A stretch of DNA of 64,000 bases from Rheinheimera sp. MM224 (GCF_947090785.1 NZ_OX352320.1:1798001-1862000); one strand, 5' to 3'. Counted from the stretch's first letter, positions 21,520 to 30,649 are shown. Notes: generated by a model not told the origin, from the letters alone. Numbers and translations are program-made.

Positions 21520-22188
21520 ATGAATTCACTGGAAGTTTTTTATGATGGCGGTTGTCCCTTGTGCCGGCGAGAGATTAATTACTTTCGCGCACTGAAAAGT
21601 AGGGTGCCTATTATCTGGCTGGATTTAACGGATTTACATGCACAGCTGCCACCAGAGCTGGACAGATGCAGTGCGCTTGCGCGTATGCATGTGCGGGTAA
21701 ACGGTCAAGTCTATTACAAAGGTGCTGCAGCTTTTGCTACGCTCTGGTCGCAGTTTGCCTATTGGCGTATGCTTGGACTCTTACTCAAAGTACCACCCGT
21801 CACCTGGTGCGCTGACAGGCTTTATAGCTTCTTTTTTGAGAATAAGGCCGCAGGTCCAGCGCTGGGTGCAAAAACAGGAGAAACCCTGATGGGGTTAGAT
21901 TGTCGTGAGCTGTTGGATGTCAAAGAGTACGAGTTTTTAATCAACTGGTTTATGCGTAAGCAGAAGCAGCACCAGCTAGCTGAATTGGAAGAACCCTACA
22001 GCTATGATGGGTATTCCTTATATGACCAGAAAGTGAACCAGCTGATTGCCGAAGCGACCATTGCTTTTGTGGAGACCTTTCAGCGGGAAGCTCCGCCTCT
22101 GGTCTTTACCAACTTATTTCATCTGGCAGAGCTTGAATTGCAGGGCAAACGTGATCGGATCCTCAAAGCACCCAAAAGTTTGCAATAG
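21520..22188 (+). CDS. DCC1-like thiol-disulfide oxidoreductase family protein
   Basis: The 222-residue protein opens with the family signature YDGGCPLCRREI, a thioredoxin-like C-x-x-C site at residues 14-17. This DCC domain spans about 1-125. The C-terminal 95 residues, from the Arg-Lys-Gln stretch onward, are an extension not usual in the short DCC proteins, and I recognise no domain in them. A cytoplasmic redox role is inferred; no partner is visible. A bidirectional terminator separates it from the convergent yejM-type gene. Confidence 0.85.
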   Translation: MNSLEVFYDGGCPLCRREINYFRALKSRVPIIWLDLTDLHAQLPPELDRCSALARMHVRVNGQVYYKGAAAFATLWSQFAYWRMLGLLLKVPPVTWCADRLYSFFFENKAAGPALGAKTGETLMGLDCRELLDVKEYEFLINWFMRKQKQHQLAELEEPYSYDGYSLYDQKVNQLIAEATIAFVETFQREAPPLVFTNLFHLAELELQGKRDRILKAPKSLQ

Positions 22189-22202
22189 AGACAATGAATA
22201 AA

Positions 22203-22224
22203 AAAACCACCTCGCGGTGGTTTT
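22203..22224. terminator. Bidirectional Rho-independent terminator
   Basis: AAAACCACC, a TCGC loop and GGTGGTTTT form a perfect 9-bp stem with A and T runs on both sides. It lies between the convergent DCC-type and yejM-type genes and can serve both. Confidence 0.88.
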
Positions 22225-22240
22225 ATTATTCATTTTATAA

Positions 22241-23746
22241 CTACTGTTGCTGCACCCGTTTTAATGCATCGGTCAGTTGTGGAATATCCAGCTTTTCATT
22301 CAGTGGTACTAAGGTTCCAGCTGACCAGACGCCATAACTGCCATCGTCACGCACCAGAATCATTTTATCTTTTTTAAAGCTCACCATCTGGTGAGGCAAT
22401 AAATTCAGCTTCGGGTAAGTGGAAGGCTTAAACCAGTTATCCCCAGGCCAGTTGCTGTGACAGCCAATTTGAGCCAGCAGAGTAGGGATCAAATCCAGAT
22501 GTTGAGTCACTGTATTGGATAAAGCGCGATTTAGTGCAGGCCAGCTGCTGTAAAGCTGTGCTGGTGCCAGATCAAACTGTGACTCTGCTGCGCTCATAGT
22601 TAACACCAACAGATTGTCCGTACTGCTTACAGCTAATTCTGCGCTTAAATCACGACTGAATTTCACTTTCACTGGCGCAGCTGCATTTTCCGATAAGGAT
22701 AACCAAGGCAGTAGTTTTTGAAATTCCGCATCGCTGGCACTGATACTCAGCTGTCCGGCAGGTAGCTGTTCCATCCAGGCTGGAGCCTGTTGCAAAGCGG
22801 CTACCATGTCTTTATTCAGCTGCATACTGCCATAAAGTAAGTTCAGCAATGCACTTTGAGTGTCTACTGGTGCAAAGTGTTGCTGATGGGCTTTAAACTT
22901 TTTTTGCTCCAAAAGTTCAATATCAGCTGCAGACAAAGAGGGAAGGATCAGTACAGTCACAGCTTCGCTTTGCTGACTGATACATTGTAAAGCTTCAGGC
23001 TCACGCCAGTTGCTTGGGCGCTGCAATTGCTCTGCTTTGCTTTCTTTTAAACGGGATAAATCCAACACATTGTATTTAGCTAAGAAGGTATTGGCAGTGG
23101 CCGGATAAGTAAAAGGCAGCACATTGTCTTGTTTCATCACATCCAAATCCAACTGTGCATCAGCCCAGATGTGCAGAGTATGGCTGGCGACAAAGCAGCC
23201 CAAAAACAGATAAAGCGCGGGTTGCCCTACGCCAGAGGCTTGCAGACGTGGTACTTTTTTCCAACAAAAGTTACTCAGCACCAGCTCTATCGCCAGCAAC
23301 AAGGCTGAAACCACAGTGGTGATCAGAATAAAATTACGCAGGTTAGTGACGACCTGTTGACGTAGTAAATCAATAGTTTGTTCGCTCGATGCGCTGCCGA
23401 CATGGTAGCCAAGCGCCTGATAGACGTAAGCATCAAAAATCAGTGCCACCAGTCCAACAGTTGCTAAAGCTGCGGCTATACCCCGCACATGGCGCTGGTA
23501 CGGAAAAATAAGAGTGACAGGGAATATAGTCAGAATAAAAAACAAGAAACATAAAAATGCGGTATGGCCCAGCCAGTTGGTCAGCAGATAAAACCAGCCA
23601 GTGATGCTTTGTGGCAGAGGTTCAGCCCACCAGTAAGCTGCGGTGATCACCAGTGCCAGCAGGATATTAAAAAAAGTAAACCAATGGCCCCAGTTTAGCA
23701 GGCGGTTTACTTTATTGACCAATGACAGGTTTTGTTCCAGCACCAT
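22241..23746 (-). CDS. yejM: YejM/PbgA-like DUF3413 inner-membrane protein with shortened periplasmic domain
   Basis: E. coli YejM (PbgA/LapC) senses lipopolysaccharide in the inner membrane and restrains LapB-driven LpxC breakdown. This 501-residue protein keeps five N-terminal membrane segments (about 20-210) typical of DUF3413. The periplasmic part (about 215-501) is shorter than in E. coli (586 residues in all) and highly diverged. The alkaline-phosphatase-like core is only faintly visible (VTVLILPSLSAAD, LLNLLYGSMQ), with no catalytic Thr or metal ligands I can place. ATG 23746 was chosen over an upstream extension. The gene follows yejL by 4 bases, the usual pairing. It may have the sensor role, which needs no catalysis. 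Confidence 0.82.
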   Translation of the reverse strand: MVLEQNLSLVNKVNRLLNWGHWFTFFNILLALVITAAYWWAEPLPQSITGWFYLLTNWLGHTAFLCFLFFILTIFPVTLIFPYQRHVRGIAAALATVGLVALIFDAYVYQALGYHVGSASSEQTIDLLRQQVVTNLRNFILITTVVSALLLAIELVLSNFCWKKVPRLQASGVGQPALYLFLGCFVASHTLHIWADAQLDLDVMKQDNVLPFTYPATANTFLAKYNVLDLSRLKESKAEQLQRPSNWREPEALQCISQQSEAVTVLILPSLSAADIELLEQKKFKAHQQHFAPVDTQSALLNLLYGSMQLNKDMVAALQQAPAWMEQLPAGQLSISASDAEFQKLLPWLSLSENAAAPVKVKFSRDLSAELAVSSTDNLLVLTMSAAESQFDLAPAQLYSSWPALNRALSNTVTQHLDLIPTLLAQIGCHSNWPGDNWFKPSTYPKLNLLPHQMVSFKKDKMILVRDDGSYGVWSAGTLVPLNEKLDIPQLTDALKRVQQQ

Positions 23747-23750
23747 AGAG

Positions 23751-23975
23751 TTATTGTTTCTTGCTGTTGACGGCGTCTTTGAGCGCCTGACCAAAATGAT
23801 TCGCCACATCCACACGCTGAGCGGCAGGGACACTGGTATTGATAATATGGCTGATGGTATTACCTAAACACATCAGACTCAGCTCGGTGCTGGCATCTTG
23901 CTGACGTAATTGGTCGAGAATACTGTTTACGATCTTTTCAATTTGGTTGGTCGAATACTTTGATACAATAGGCAT
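23751..23975 (-). CDS. yejL: DUF1414 protein YejL
   Basis: This 74-residue protein matches the YejL family (75 residues in E. coli) in length and sequence, with MPIVSKYSTNQIEKI at the start and NHFGQALKDAV near the end. It is a small helical protein of unknown function that is always found next to yejM and yejK. Here it heads the minus-strand pair with yejM and is divergent from yejK across a 71-base promoter region. Confidence 0.92.
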   Translation of the reverse strand: MPIVSKYSTNQIEKIVNSILDQLRQQDASTELSLMCLGNTISHIINTSVPAAQRVDVANHFGQALKDAVNSKKQ

Positions 23976-24046
23976 GAAGGTCTCTGCTCGAAATAAAATG
24001 GAACAGCGGGGAATACTAGCAGAATTAGCTGAGAACAGGAAAATAT

Positions 24047-25081
24047 ATGTCCGTTGATGTGTTGCATCTGGCAATAAATTTTATCGAAAGTACTGAAAGT
24101 GAGCAGTTGCAGGCGCAATTTCGTCAGGAGTTGGTGCCAGTTTCTCAATCTGTAGCGCATTTAATTGAACAATTGCACCTGGCCTACAACGGCAAACCTG
24201 CCAAAGGCTACGCTACCTTTTCTGATGATTTACAGGACAGAATGGCACTGCCTTTAGCGCAGTGGCAAGCGCAGGAACGCAGCTTTTTACAACTGGCAGA
24301 ACAAGCCACCAGCCAGCTCGTCGTGCAGCTGGTACAGCATCAAATTCAGGAAACCGGCTATTTTATGTTGTGTCACTATCGTTATCTGGCAACAGAATAC
24401 GTGCTGGTGACTTTATTAGGCAGCAAAGATCACTTCAGTGTGACACCGGAGTTATTACTTTCCACCGATCAGCACCTGGACATAGCCCGGATGCAACTGG
24501 CAGCCCGTATCGATTTAACCGAATACCAAACCAGCCCGGAGCAAAACAAATACATTTCCTTTATTCGTGGCCGGGCAGGGCGTAAAGTCGCCGACTTTTT
24601 CCTCGATTTCTTAGGCTGTGCCGAAGGCATGGTCGCCAAAGAGCAAAGCAAAGTGGTGCTGGCTTCTGTCGAAGAGTATTTGTCGGCCTCGGATTACGAT
24701 GCCAGCGAAAAATCTGCGGTGCGCAAGCAAGTCTATGAGTACTGTGAAGAGCAAACCAAACAAGGCCTGGATGTGCATTTGCAAGAACTGTCGGCCACCA
24801 TCGACAGCAGTGACGCCCGGGCTTTTACCGATTACTGTGCAGAACAAAATATCGAAGTGCCAGAGCAGTTTCCTGTGGATGTCAAAGAGTTAAAAACGCT
24901 AGTGAAGTTCTCAGGCGCTGGCGGTGGAGTTAGTATCAGCTTTGAACAAAAGCATTTAGGCGAACGCATCCGCTACGATATGGACAAAGATCTGTTGATT
25001 ATTCAGGGCGTGCCGCCGAACTTAAAAGATCAGCTGCAACGTTTCTTAAAAGGTTTTTCCAGCTTTGATAACAAAGGCTAA
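24047..25081 (+). CDS. yejK: Nucleoid-associated protein YejK (NdpA)
   Basis: YejK is found on the spermidine nucleoid in E. coli and has been reported to touch topoisomerases. The 344-residue protein is close to the E. coli length (335). It starts MSVDVLHLAINFIE, has the central family phrase KYISFIRGRAGRKVADFF, and ends with a segment on forming the C-terminal domain (ERIRYDMDKDLLII). It is divergent from yejL, as in many gammaproteobacteria, and convergent with a small hypothetical gene. Confidence 0.93.
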   Translation: MSVDVLHLAINFIESTESEQLQAQFRQELVPVSQSVAHLIEQLHLAYNGKPAKGYATFSDDLQDRMALPLAQWQAQERSFLQLAEQATSQLVVQLVQHQIQETGYFMLCHYRYLATEYVLVTLLGSKDHFSVTPELLLSTDQHLDIARMQLAARIDLTEYQTSPEQNKYISFIRGRAGRKVADFFLDFLGCAEGMVAKEQSKVVLASVEEYLSASDYDASEKSAVRKQVYEYCEEQTKQGLDVHLQELSATIDSSDARAFTDYCAEQNIEVPEQFPVDVKELKTLVKFSGAGGGVSISFEQKHLGERIRYDMDKDLLIIQGVPPNLKDQLQRFLKGFSSFDNKG

Positions 25082-25112
25082 AACGCTGCAGAGCACAGCG
25101 AATCGCTAAACC

Positions 25113-25379
25113 TTAATCACCGCTACTGCTGCCACCGCCATCAGATCCACCATCTGATGAGCTGTGGTGGTGGTCGGTATCCACTTGTTTAATCCGGCTG
25201 CCATCCGTGCCGCTGCCCGCCACTATAGTTCCGGTAACGCCACCTTCAGCGGTTTTTTTCTGTCCTACTTCTCTTTTGGGTTCTTCCTGCAGGCGTTTTT
25301 TGTTACGACGCATCAGCCACAGATTAGCCAGTACAAGACCAGCAATAATAAGAAGTGTCCACCAGAGGGTCACAGTCAT
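25113..25379 (-). CDS. Small single-pass membrane protein with Ser/Gly/Asp-rich tail
   Basis: The 88-residue protein has one N-terminal membrane helix (LWWTLLIIAGLVLANLWL), then a basic stretch (MRRNKKRLQEEPKRE) that would hold the rest in the cytoplasm. The tail has three His followed by Ser, Asp and Gly residues (DHHHSSSDGGSDGG). I recognise no family. It lies 3 bases after the M15 peptidase gene on the same strand, so it probably belongs to the dapE operon. Whether it is conserved cannot be judged here. Confidence 0.6.
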   Translation of the reverse strand: MTVTLWWTLLIIAGLVLANLWLMRRNKKRLQEEPKREVGQKKTAEGGVTGTIVAGSGTDGSRIKQVDTDHHHSSSDGGSDGGGSSSGD

Positions 25380-25382
25380 TTT

Positions 25383-26057
25383 TTATTCCTTACAAATGTT
25401 GCAAACATAACGCTGATAAATCAGTGGTATATGCTCGAGCAGCAGGGCTTTATCCGGTAACTCGCTTTGAGTGATGGCATCGAACAGCATAGTCTCGTCA
25501 AAGCAGTTTAAATAGTCTTCTGCCAAAGGACGGTAACTCAAATGCCAGGCTTCTTTTGCCACACCACCCTGATCTCGTTGATAAGGCCGGAAAAAGCCAA
25601 AGCCTGCTGCATGCTGATGCAGCCATTGATCCAAAACGTAAAAAGGCCCGCCTTGTTGATATTCAGCATCCAGTAACTGCACCTGATAATCTGCCGCTAC
25701 AGGGGCTTTGTCAAAAACATCCAGATCGGTGCCCCAATGATGGCGGCTGGCACCAGGTAAAGCAGAATAGAGTAAAATCGCTTCAATTTTAGCAAAGCCA
25801 TCTAACTGACTTATATCGACTTGCTGTTGCGCCTTGTTATAGACAGGGCGCTGGCCTGTGTATTTAGCCGTCCAAATTCGCGCTTGCTGAGCAAAAGAGC
25901 GATAGGAGGAGACCAGGGCCAACTCAATGCCATCGGCAGCAGCGGCCTGTTGCATCTGCATATAAGCGGCTTTGACTTGTGGCAATAATCGATGCCGCTG
26001 CTCCAGTTCAACCAGAGCAGTTTCATCAAAGCCTGTCAGAAGCTTGGCGACACTCAT
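25383..26057 (-). CDS. M15 family D-alanyl-D-alanine carboxypeptidase (VanY-like)
   Basis: The 224-residue protein has the M15B peptidase motifs: [13 protein letters not shown] (substrate Arg), [13 protein letters not shown] (zinc His and Asp) and EAWHLSYRP (Glu base and second zinc His). These enzymes trim the terminal D-Ala from peptidoglycan peptides. I see no clear signal peptide after the chosen ATG 26057, so its location is open. The start overlaps the dapE stop by four bases (ATGA). Pairing with the diaminopimelate gene dapE fits a shared cell-wall theme. Confidence 0.9.
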   Translation of the reverse strand: MSVAKLLTGFDETALVELEQRHRLLPQVKAAYMQMQQAAAADGIELALVSSYRSFAQQARIWTAKYTGQRPVYNKAQQQVDISQLDGFAKIEAILLYSALPGASRHHWGTDLDVFDKAPVAADYQVQLLDAEYQQGGPFYVLDQWLHQHAAGFGFFRPYQRDQGGVAKEAWHLSYRPLAEDYLNCFDETMLFDAITQSELPDKALLLEHIPLIYQRYVCNICKE

Positions 26058-27187
26058 TTGGCAACCAGTTGCTGCAGTATATGTTGATACATATCGGCTA
26101 GAGGCTCTAAATCGGCCACTGCGACACATTCGTTAATTTTATGAATGGTGCCATTACAAGGCCCTAACTCCAGCACTTGAGCTCCTGTAGGAGCAATAAA
26201 ACGACCATCTGATGTACCACCAGTCGTCTCCAGTGATGGCGCATAACCTTTGACTTGTTGCACTGCATGCACAGCAGCTGCCACCAGTTCACCACTGTCG
26301 GTCAGGAAAGGCAGACCATTGAGGATCCAGTCGATGCTGTAGTTCAGTCCATGTTTTTCTAAAATGGCAAGCACCCGTTGTTGCAATTGTTCAGCTGTGA
26401 CTTCAGTGCTGTAACGGAAGTTAAAGGTTAGCTGTACATCACCTGGCACCACATTGGTGGCGCCAGTACCGGCATGGATATTAGAAATCTGAAAACTGGT
26501 GGCAGGGAAAAACGCATTGCCCTGATCCCACACAGTTTGGGCTAGTTCGGCCAACGCAGGAGCTGCTTTGTGAATAGGGTTATCCACCAGGTGTGGGTAA
26601 GCCACATGACCCTGAACCCCTTTGACAGTCAGATAACCTGTTAAAGACCCACGACGGCCATTTTTAATCACATCACCCAGAGTTTTAGTGCTGGATGGTT
26701 CACCCACTAAACACCATTTGATTTTTTCCTGACGGCTTTCCAGTACTTCAATGACACGTTTGGTACCATTGATAAAAGGGCCTTCTTCATCGCTGGTAAT
26801 TAAAAAGGCAATGTCACCTGTAAGTGTTGGATTAGTCGCTAAAAAGCGTTCTGTCGCCACCACCATGGCCGCCAGACTACCTTTCATATCGGCGGTGCCG
26901 CGGCCGTAGAGCATGCCATCACGAATTTCGGGTTCAAATGGCGGGCTGGTCCATTGATCCAGCGGACCAGTCGGCACCACATCGGTATGGCCTGCAAAAC
27001 AGAACAAAGGTTTGCCCTGACCTCTGCGTGCCCATAAATTGAGCGTATCTTCAAAAAACATCGACTCAATAGTAAAACCCAGAGCTTCAAGGCGTTTTGC
27101 CATCAGTTGCTGACACCCTGCATCTTCAGGTGTAACCGACTGGCGGCTGATTAAATCTTTGGTCAGGTCGAGTACGGCTGTGCTCAT
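26054..27187 (-). CDS. dapE: Succinyl-diaminopimelate desuccinylase
   Basis: DapE removes succinate from N-succinyl-LL-diaminopimelate in lysine and peptidoglycan precursor synthesis. The 377 residues match the E. coli enzyme (375). The two-zinc M20 motifs are clear: [10 protein letters not shown] (zinc His), [10 protein letters not shown] (bridging Asp) and [12 protein letters not shown] (Glu base and ligand), with a late ligand in the [10 protein letters not shown] stretch. Start and stop both overlap neighbours by four bases, so it is in an operon with the YffB-type gene before it and the M15 peptidase after it. Confidence 0.96.
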   Translation of the reverse strand: MSTAVLDLTKDLISRQSVTPEDAGCQQLMAKRLEALGFTIESMFFEDTLNLWARRGQGKPLFCFAGHTDVVPTGPLDQWTSPPFEPEIRDGMLYGRGTADMKGSLAAMVVATERFLATNPTLTGDIAFLITSDEEGPFINGTKRVIEVLESRQEKIKWCLVGEPSSTKTLGDVIKNGRRGSLTGYLTVKGVQGHVAYPHLVDNPIHKAAPALAELAQTVWDQGNAFFPATSFQISNIHAGTGATNVVPGDVQLTFNFRYSTEVTAEQLQQRVLAILEKHGLNYSIDWILNGLPFLTDSGELVAAAVHAVQQVKGYAPSLETTGGTSDGRFIAPTGAQVLELGPCNGTIHKINECVAVADLEPLADMYQHILQQLVAK

Positions 27188-27537
27188 GCGGAGATCCCAA
27201 ATAAAGTCTGATACTGTTGTTCTGAAAAACCAAGATAAAACTTGCCATTGTGCTCAAGTACGGGTCTTTTGATTATCGCAGGTTGTGCCAGCATCAGCTG
27301 CACAGCTTTTTCTGCGGTCATCTCTTGTTTGTCCGCATCAGGCAAAGCTCTGTAGGTGGTGCCTTTGGTATTCAGCAACTGTTGCCACTCAAGTTGCTGC
27401 ATAAAATCTGCTAAGAGTTCAGCGCTGATACCGTCCTGACGATAATCAATATACTGATGAGGCAGATGCTGCTGTTCCAGATACTTGCGGGCTTTTTTAA
27501 TGGTGTCACAATTTTTAATGCCATAAATGCGGGTCAT
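27184..27537 (-). CDS. yffB: ArsC/Spx-like YffB family protein
   Basis: The 117-residue protein has the ArsC-like thioredoxin fold with a single redox cysteine in [12 protein letters not shown], and the later phrase [17 protein letters not shown] typical of YffB. E. coli yffB also sits directly upstream of dapE. The family was suggested to be a glutathione-dependent reductase, but the substrate is not known. ATG 27537 is the family start, so the upstream in-frame extension is dropped. It overlaps dapE by four bases. Confidence 0.92.
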   Translation of the reverse strand: MTRIYGIKNCDTIKKARKYLEQQHLPHQYIDYRQDGISAELLADFMQQLEWQQLLNTKGTTYRALPDADKQEMTAEKAVQLMLAQPAIIKRPVLEHNGKFYLGFSEQQYQTLFGISA

Positions 27538-27550
27538 AAAGCCATAAATC

Positions 27551-28078
27551 CTAAGCGCTAACCAATTGAATAGCCAACAAGTCATCCTGTAGCGCCTGAT
27601 GATAACCTGCACGGCAATGAATACTATGAATTTTGGGGTGAGGGGCAATACGTAAAAATAATCCAAAGCTTTGGCCTGGCTGACTTAGCAGCGCTTTATC
27701 GTAATGCAACAACTGTTGTCCTGCCTGTACATTGGTCTGTTCATTGACCAGCCAGTGGAAACCCACACCATGTTTATCCTGACAATACAGCGGAAAATCC
27801 AGTACCAGTTTCAAACCACTGGAATGGCTGAACTGAATAGACTGCCCCGTCTGATTTTTCCTGCTAAATACACCGCTAAAGGGGCTGTATAAGGTCGTGC
27901 CCCGTAATTCAAGCCATAACCCGTCGCCCTGTAAACCAGAAGATATAAGTACATCATGGCTGGCTATACGGTGATGACTAAATGCGTCAACCGGGCTTCT
28001 GATCCTTAACTTTAATTGCGGATCCAGACTGGTGTGCCAGTGCAACAGACTAAAAGGGCTGAACATGAGCAAAGACAT
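27551..28078 (-). CDS. PTS EIIA(Glc)-like protein lacking both active-site histidines
   Basis: The 175-residue protein lines up by eye with the glucose-type EIIA domain (Crr). GDGLWLELRG-TLYSPFSGVF matches Crr GDGIAIKPTG-KMVAPVDGTI, and GVGFHWLVNEQTNVQAGQQLL matches GEGFKRIAEEGQRVKVGDTVI, with no gap across the active-site segment. In that frame the Crr phospho-acceptor His is Asp94 here (LVLDFP) and the helper His is Gln79. Phosphotransfer is therefore unlikely, and a binding or regulatory role is more plausible. It lies 13 bases upstream of yffB and probably leads the operon. A second possible start is Met5. Confidence 0.72.
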   Translation of the reverse strand: MSLLMFSPFSLLHWHTSLDPQLKLRIRSPVDAFSHHRIASHDVLISSGLQGDGLWLELRGTTLYSPFSGVFSRKNQTGQSIQFSHSSGLKLVLDFPLYCQDKHGVGFHWLVNEQTNVQAGQQLLHYDKALLSQPGQSFGLFLRIAPHPKIHSIHCRAGYHQALQDDLLAIQLVSA

Positions 28079-28686
28079 TTAAAGGGGCATAGCCCGATAG
28101 TAACGAAAAAAACAGAATTTGGCGAAGATTTCCTATGTTCAGTTGTTTCATTATTTTTACAGCTATTTTCGGATGCCCCAGAACTTATACAGAGCAGGGG
28201 AGTCGAACAAAACAGTACATTTTTCTGGTTTGAACATAAAAATGTCATGAAAAGCTGATAAGTCGAGGTCAGTTTTAATGACAAAACGATGAAAGCCTTT
28301 TGTTTTCTTTGTTACTGTTGTCCACAGATTCTGTGGATAACTTTGTGTGTTGTTATGTTTAACTGACTTAATTCATTGAAATATAATGATAAATACTAAT
28401 GGCACAAAATTTGTTTAGTTTGCCCTTTCGCAAATAGTTATGCAAAGGCGGGAAAGTGATAGTTTTCGTCCTCAATCTGAAACTTTCTGCGTAAAACTTT
28501 TGAGCCCTTCGTGTTCTAAATATGTTACCGATTTTGGTGTTTTTTACAGGCGTTATAGAATATTTTCTGACATGGACGATTTTACCTTTAGTTTCTGCCA
28601 AAGCTGGACGATAGTAGATGCAGGGGGTAGACTCCGAACCAACGACTTTGTGGCATATCGACCTATTCTTAAGAGGAGTTCCTGCA
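28079..28686. other. Long intergenic region upstream of yfbV with a DnaA-box pair
   Basis: These 608 bases separate the divergent EIIA-like and yfbV genes. I see no convincing gene; short open frames on both strands lack ribosome sites and family character. The region holds an inverted pair of DnaA-type boxes (28318-28340), an AT-rich tract around 28355-28425, and near the end an AAGAGGAG ribosome site for yfbV. Promoters for both flanking operons must lie here, but I cannot place them with confidence. Confidence 0.6.
28318..28340. promoter_or_regulatory. Inverted pair of DnaA boxes
   Basis: TGTGGATAA at 28332-28340 is a perfect DnaA box on the minus strand (TTATCCACA). TTGTCCACA at 28318-28326 is a one-mismatch box on the plus strand. 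A 5-base spacer separates them. Together they could bind DnaA and regulate a flanking gene or titrate DnaA. No oriC genes are nearby. Confidence 0.5.
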
Positions 28687-29130
28687 ATGTCAGCTATGTT
28701 TTCGACACTCAAAGCGGGACTGCAGTACAGCCGTGACTGGCCTGTAGTACTTGAATTAAATTCAGTTTTTCCGGAAAACAAAGTTATCCGTATGACTGTG
28801 TTTGCACAAAAAACTTTACCAGTAGTAGCTGTGGTAGGAGCATTGGTGCAGTTTAATCAATTGGGTTCAAGCCAATTGCCTTTGATTTTGACCATGATGC
28901 TGTTCATTTTGTCTATGCCATTTCAAGGCTGGTATTGGTTAGGGAAGCGGTCTCAAACCGAATTACCGCCTGGCTTGAGTAGCTGGTATGGTGAAATTAA
29001 ACAAAAAATGCAGGCTCAGGGGCTGCAAACCCAAAACCCGCAACACAAGTTGCGTTATGCGGATTTAGCCTTGCTGTTAAAACAAGCTTTTGGGCAGTTG
29101 GACAAAACTTTCCTTCGCGACTGGCTATAA
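28687..29130 (+). CDS. yfbV: YfbV (UPF0208/DUF412) membrane protein
   Basis: The 147-residue protein matches YfbV (151 in E. coli). It starts MSAMFSTLKAGLQYSRDWP, has two central membrane helices (about 40-90), and a cytoplasmic C-terminal part with HKLRYADLALLLKQAF. In E. coli, YfbV was linked to insulating the Ter macrodomain of the chromosome. ATG 28687, behind an AGGAG site, gives the family start. The stop codon lies in the loop of a perfect hairpin. The gene is convergent with the CbiM-like gene. Confidence 0.92.
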   Translation: MSAMFSTLKAGLQYSRDWPVVLELNSVFPENKVIRMTVFAQKTLPVVAVVGALVQFNQLGSSQLPLILTMMLFILSMPFQGWYWLGKRSQTELPPGLSSWYGEIKQKMQAQGLQTQNPQHKLRYADLALLLKQAFGQLDKTFLRDWL

Positions 29131-29152
29131 GCCAGTCGTCTGCTTTATTTTT
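29118..29152 (+). terminator. Probable terminator overlapping the yfbV stop codon
   Basis: CGACTGGC and GCCAGTCG form a perfect 8-bp stem whose TATAA loop contains the yfbV stop. A T-rich stretch (CTTTATTTTTC) follows with a small gap, so it is plausible but not ideal. Confidence 0.6.
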
Positions 29153-29765
29153 CTGACAAGTAAATTCGTTGATAAAAGGTATAGACCCACTCTGGTTTGT
29201 AAATAACCAATAACGTCATGGCCATGCCATTGAGCAAAGCTTCAGGTAAAGCGGCCAACGGAATAAAAATCAGATAGCCTTCATACAACTGATGTGAGCT
29301 GTATTGGTCAGCCTGAAGCCAGGCTTGCAACAGCATAAAGACCACCAACCCCAGAGCGCTGTTTAAAAAGGCCGCGACAAAAAGATAGACGAATAATTGT
29401 CGCTGCAGATAATGAAAACACAACAAGTAAATCGCGTAGTTCAGAGCAAGCACCAACCAGCCACAAGCTAAAGTCCACAGCAGTTGATCAAGAGGCTGGG
29501 TGGTCATCAGCCACTGCAGCGCCATAACCAACAGAAAAAGCAAAGTGCTTAAACGAAAGCCAAATACCAATACTAAAGTGGTCAATGCCAGAAAATGGAT
29601 GGATAGAGCGTCCAGCACTATTGCATCGGTTTGCCACAACAATGCCAGCACACAGACGCTGGCCCCGGCTACAGGCCAGGGCACTGCTTTTTGCTGCAAA
29701 TCGCGCCAAAAGTCAGGGTTGAAGACTAAAGCTGCAATCAGCAGCAGGCAAAATGCAGCCAACAT
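29145..29765 (-). CDS. Multi-pass membrane protein, CbiM/COG3235-like
   Basis: The 206-residue protein is almost entirely hydrophobic, with about six membrane helices. The ending PLAALPEALLNGMAMTLLV resembles the last helices of CbiM-type permease subunits of energy-coupling factor transporters, and I recognise it as the short COG3235-like group. No ATPase or substrate gene is adjacent. The histidine-rich N-terminus needed for cobalt or nickel loading in true CbiM is missing, so metal transport is unproven. It begins 3 bases after xthA on the same strand. Confidence 0.65.
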   Translation of the reverse strand: MLAAFCLLLIAALVFNPDFWRDLQQKAVPWPVAGASVCVLALLWQTDAIVLDALSIHFLALTTLVLVFGFRLSTLLFLLVMALQWLMTTQPLDQLLWTLACGWLVLALNYAIYLLCFHYLQRQLFVYLFVAAFLNSALGLVVFMLLQAWLQADQYSSHQLYEGYLIFIPLAALPEALLNGMAMTLLVIYKPEWVYTFYQRIYLSEK

Positions 29766-29768
29766 AGC

Positions 29769-30581
29769 TTAGCTCAGATCAAAGGTTGACCAGACTGGTG
29801 CATGATCAGAAGGGCGCTCTGATGCACGCAGTTCATAATCTACGTCACTTTCTGTACATAAGGCGGCCAGTGGTGCTGTCGCCATTACTACATCAATACG
29901 CAGGCCTCTGTTGTCATCAAAACCTTTAGAGCGGTAATCAAACCAGCTGTATTTTTCAGTCGCTTGTGGGTGTAAAGCACGGAAGGTGTCGATTAAACCC
30001 CAGCCTTTTAAAGTGGCTAACATTTCACGCTCTTCAGGTAAAAATGAACATTTCCCTTCTTTTAACCAACGTTTGGCGTTGGCTTCACCTATGCCAATAT
30101 CTAAATCCTCAGGAGAGATATTGATGTCACCAATCACGGCCACATAATCGTCTGGGCTGTGGTGGCTGATTAAATACTGCTGTAAGTCTGCGTAAAACTT
30201 TTGTTTGGCCGGGAACTTGGTTTCGTGGCTACGGTTTTCGCCTTGTGGGAAATAACCGTTTAACAAGGTCAGGGTTTTACCGTTTTCCAGTGCGAAAGTG
30301 CCAATCAGCATGCGACGCTGTGCGTCAGGTGCATCCGTTGGGAAGCCGTATAACATCGACAGCGCAGGCTTTTTACTCAGAATAGCGACACCGTAATGGC
30401 CTTTTTGGCCAAAGTAATACAAGTGGTAACCAAATTTTTGCATCTCTTCGAGCGGGAATTCATCATCATGAACTTTGATTTCCTGCAAACCGACAAAATC
30501 AGGAGAATGTTTAGCCAGTAAAGCTTCGATTTGGTGGGGTCTGGCGCGTAAGCCATTTATATTAAAAGAGATAATTTTCAT
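29769..30581 (-). CDS. xthA: Exodeoxyribonuclease III
   Basis: ExoIII is the main AP endonuclease and 3' exonuclease of base excision repair. The 270 residues match E. coli (268). Motifs are intact: NINGLRAR at the start, GLQEIKV with the metal-binding Glu, [13 protein letters not shown], the catalytic [11 protein letters not shown] stretch and the terminal SDHAPV with the catalytic His. ATG 30581 gives the family start [13 protein letters not shown], and I dropped the upstream extension. The CbiM-like gene follows immediately on the same strand. Confidence 0.96.
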   Translation of the reverse strand: MKIISFNINGLRARPHQIEALLAKHSPDFVGLQEIKVHDDEFPLEEMQKFGYHLYYFGQKGHYGVAILSKKPALSMLYGFPTDAPDAQRRMLIGTFALENGKTLTLLNGYFPQGENRSHETKFPAKQKFYADLQQYLISHHSPDDYVAVIGDINISPEDLDIGIGEANAKRWLKEGKCSFLPEEREMLATLKGWGLIDTFRALHPQATEKYSWFDYRSKGFDDNRGLRIDVVMATAPLAALCTESDVDYELRASERPSDHAPVWSTFDLS

Positions 30582-30649
30582 GGTGATTCTCTGGTCCATA
30601 TAAGAGTAAAAGCGTCTGAGCTGCATACTAGCATTTTGTCGGCCTTGGC

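Noticed and set aside
28440..28736. Plus-strand open frame upstream of and overlapping yfbV
   Set aside because: No ribosome site, no recognisable motif, and it runs into the yfbV start in another frame.
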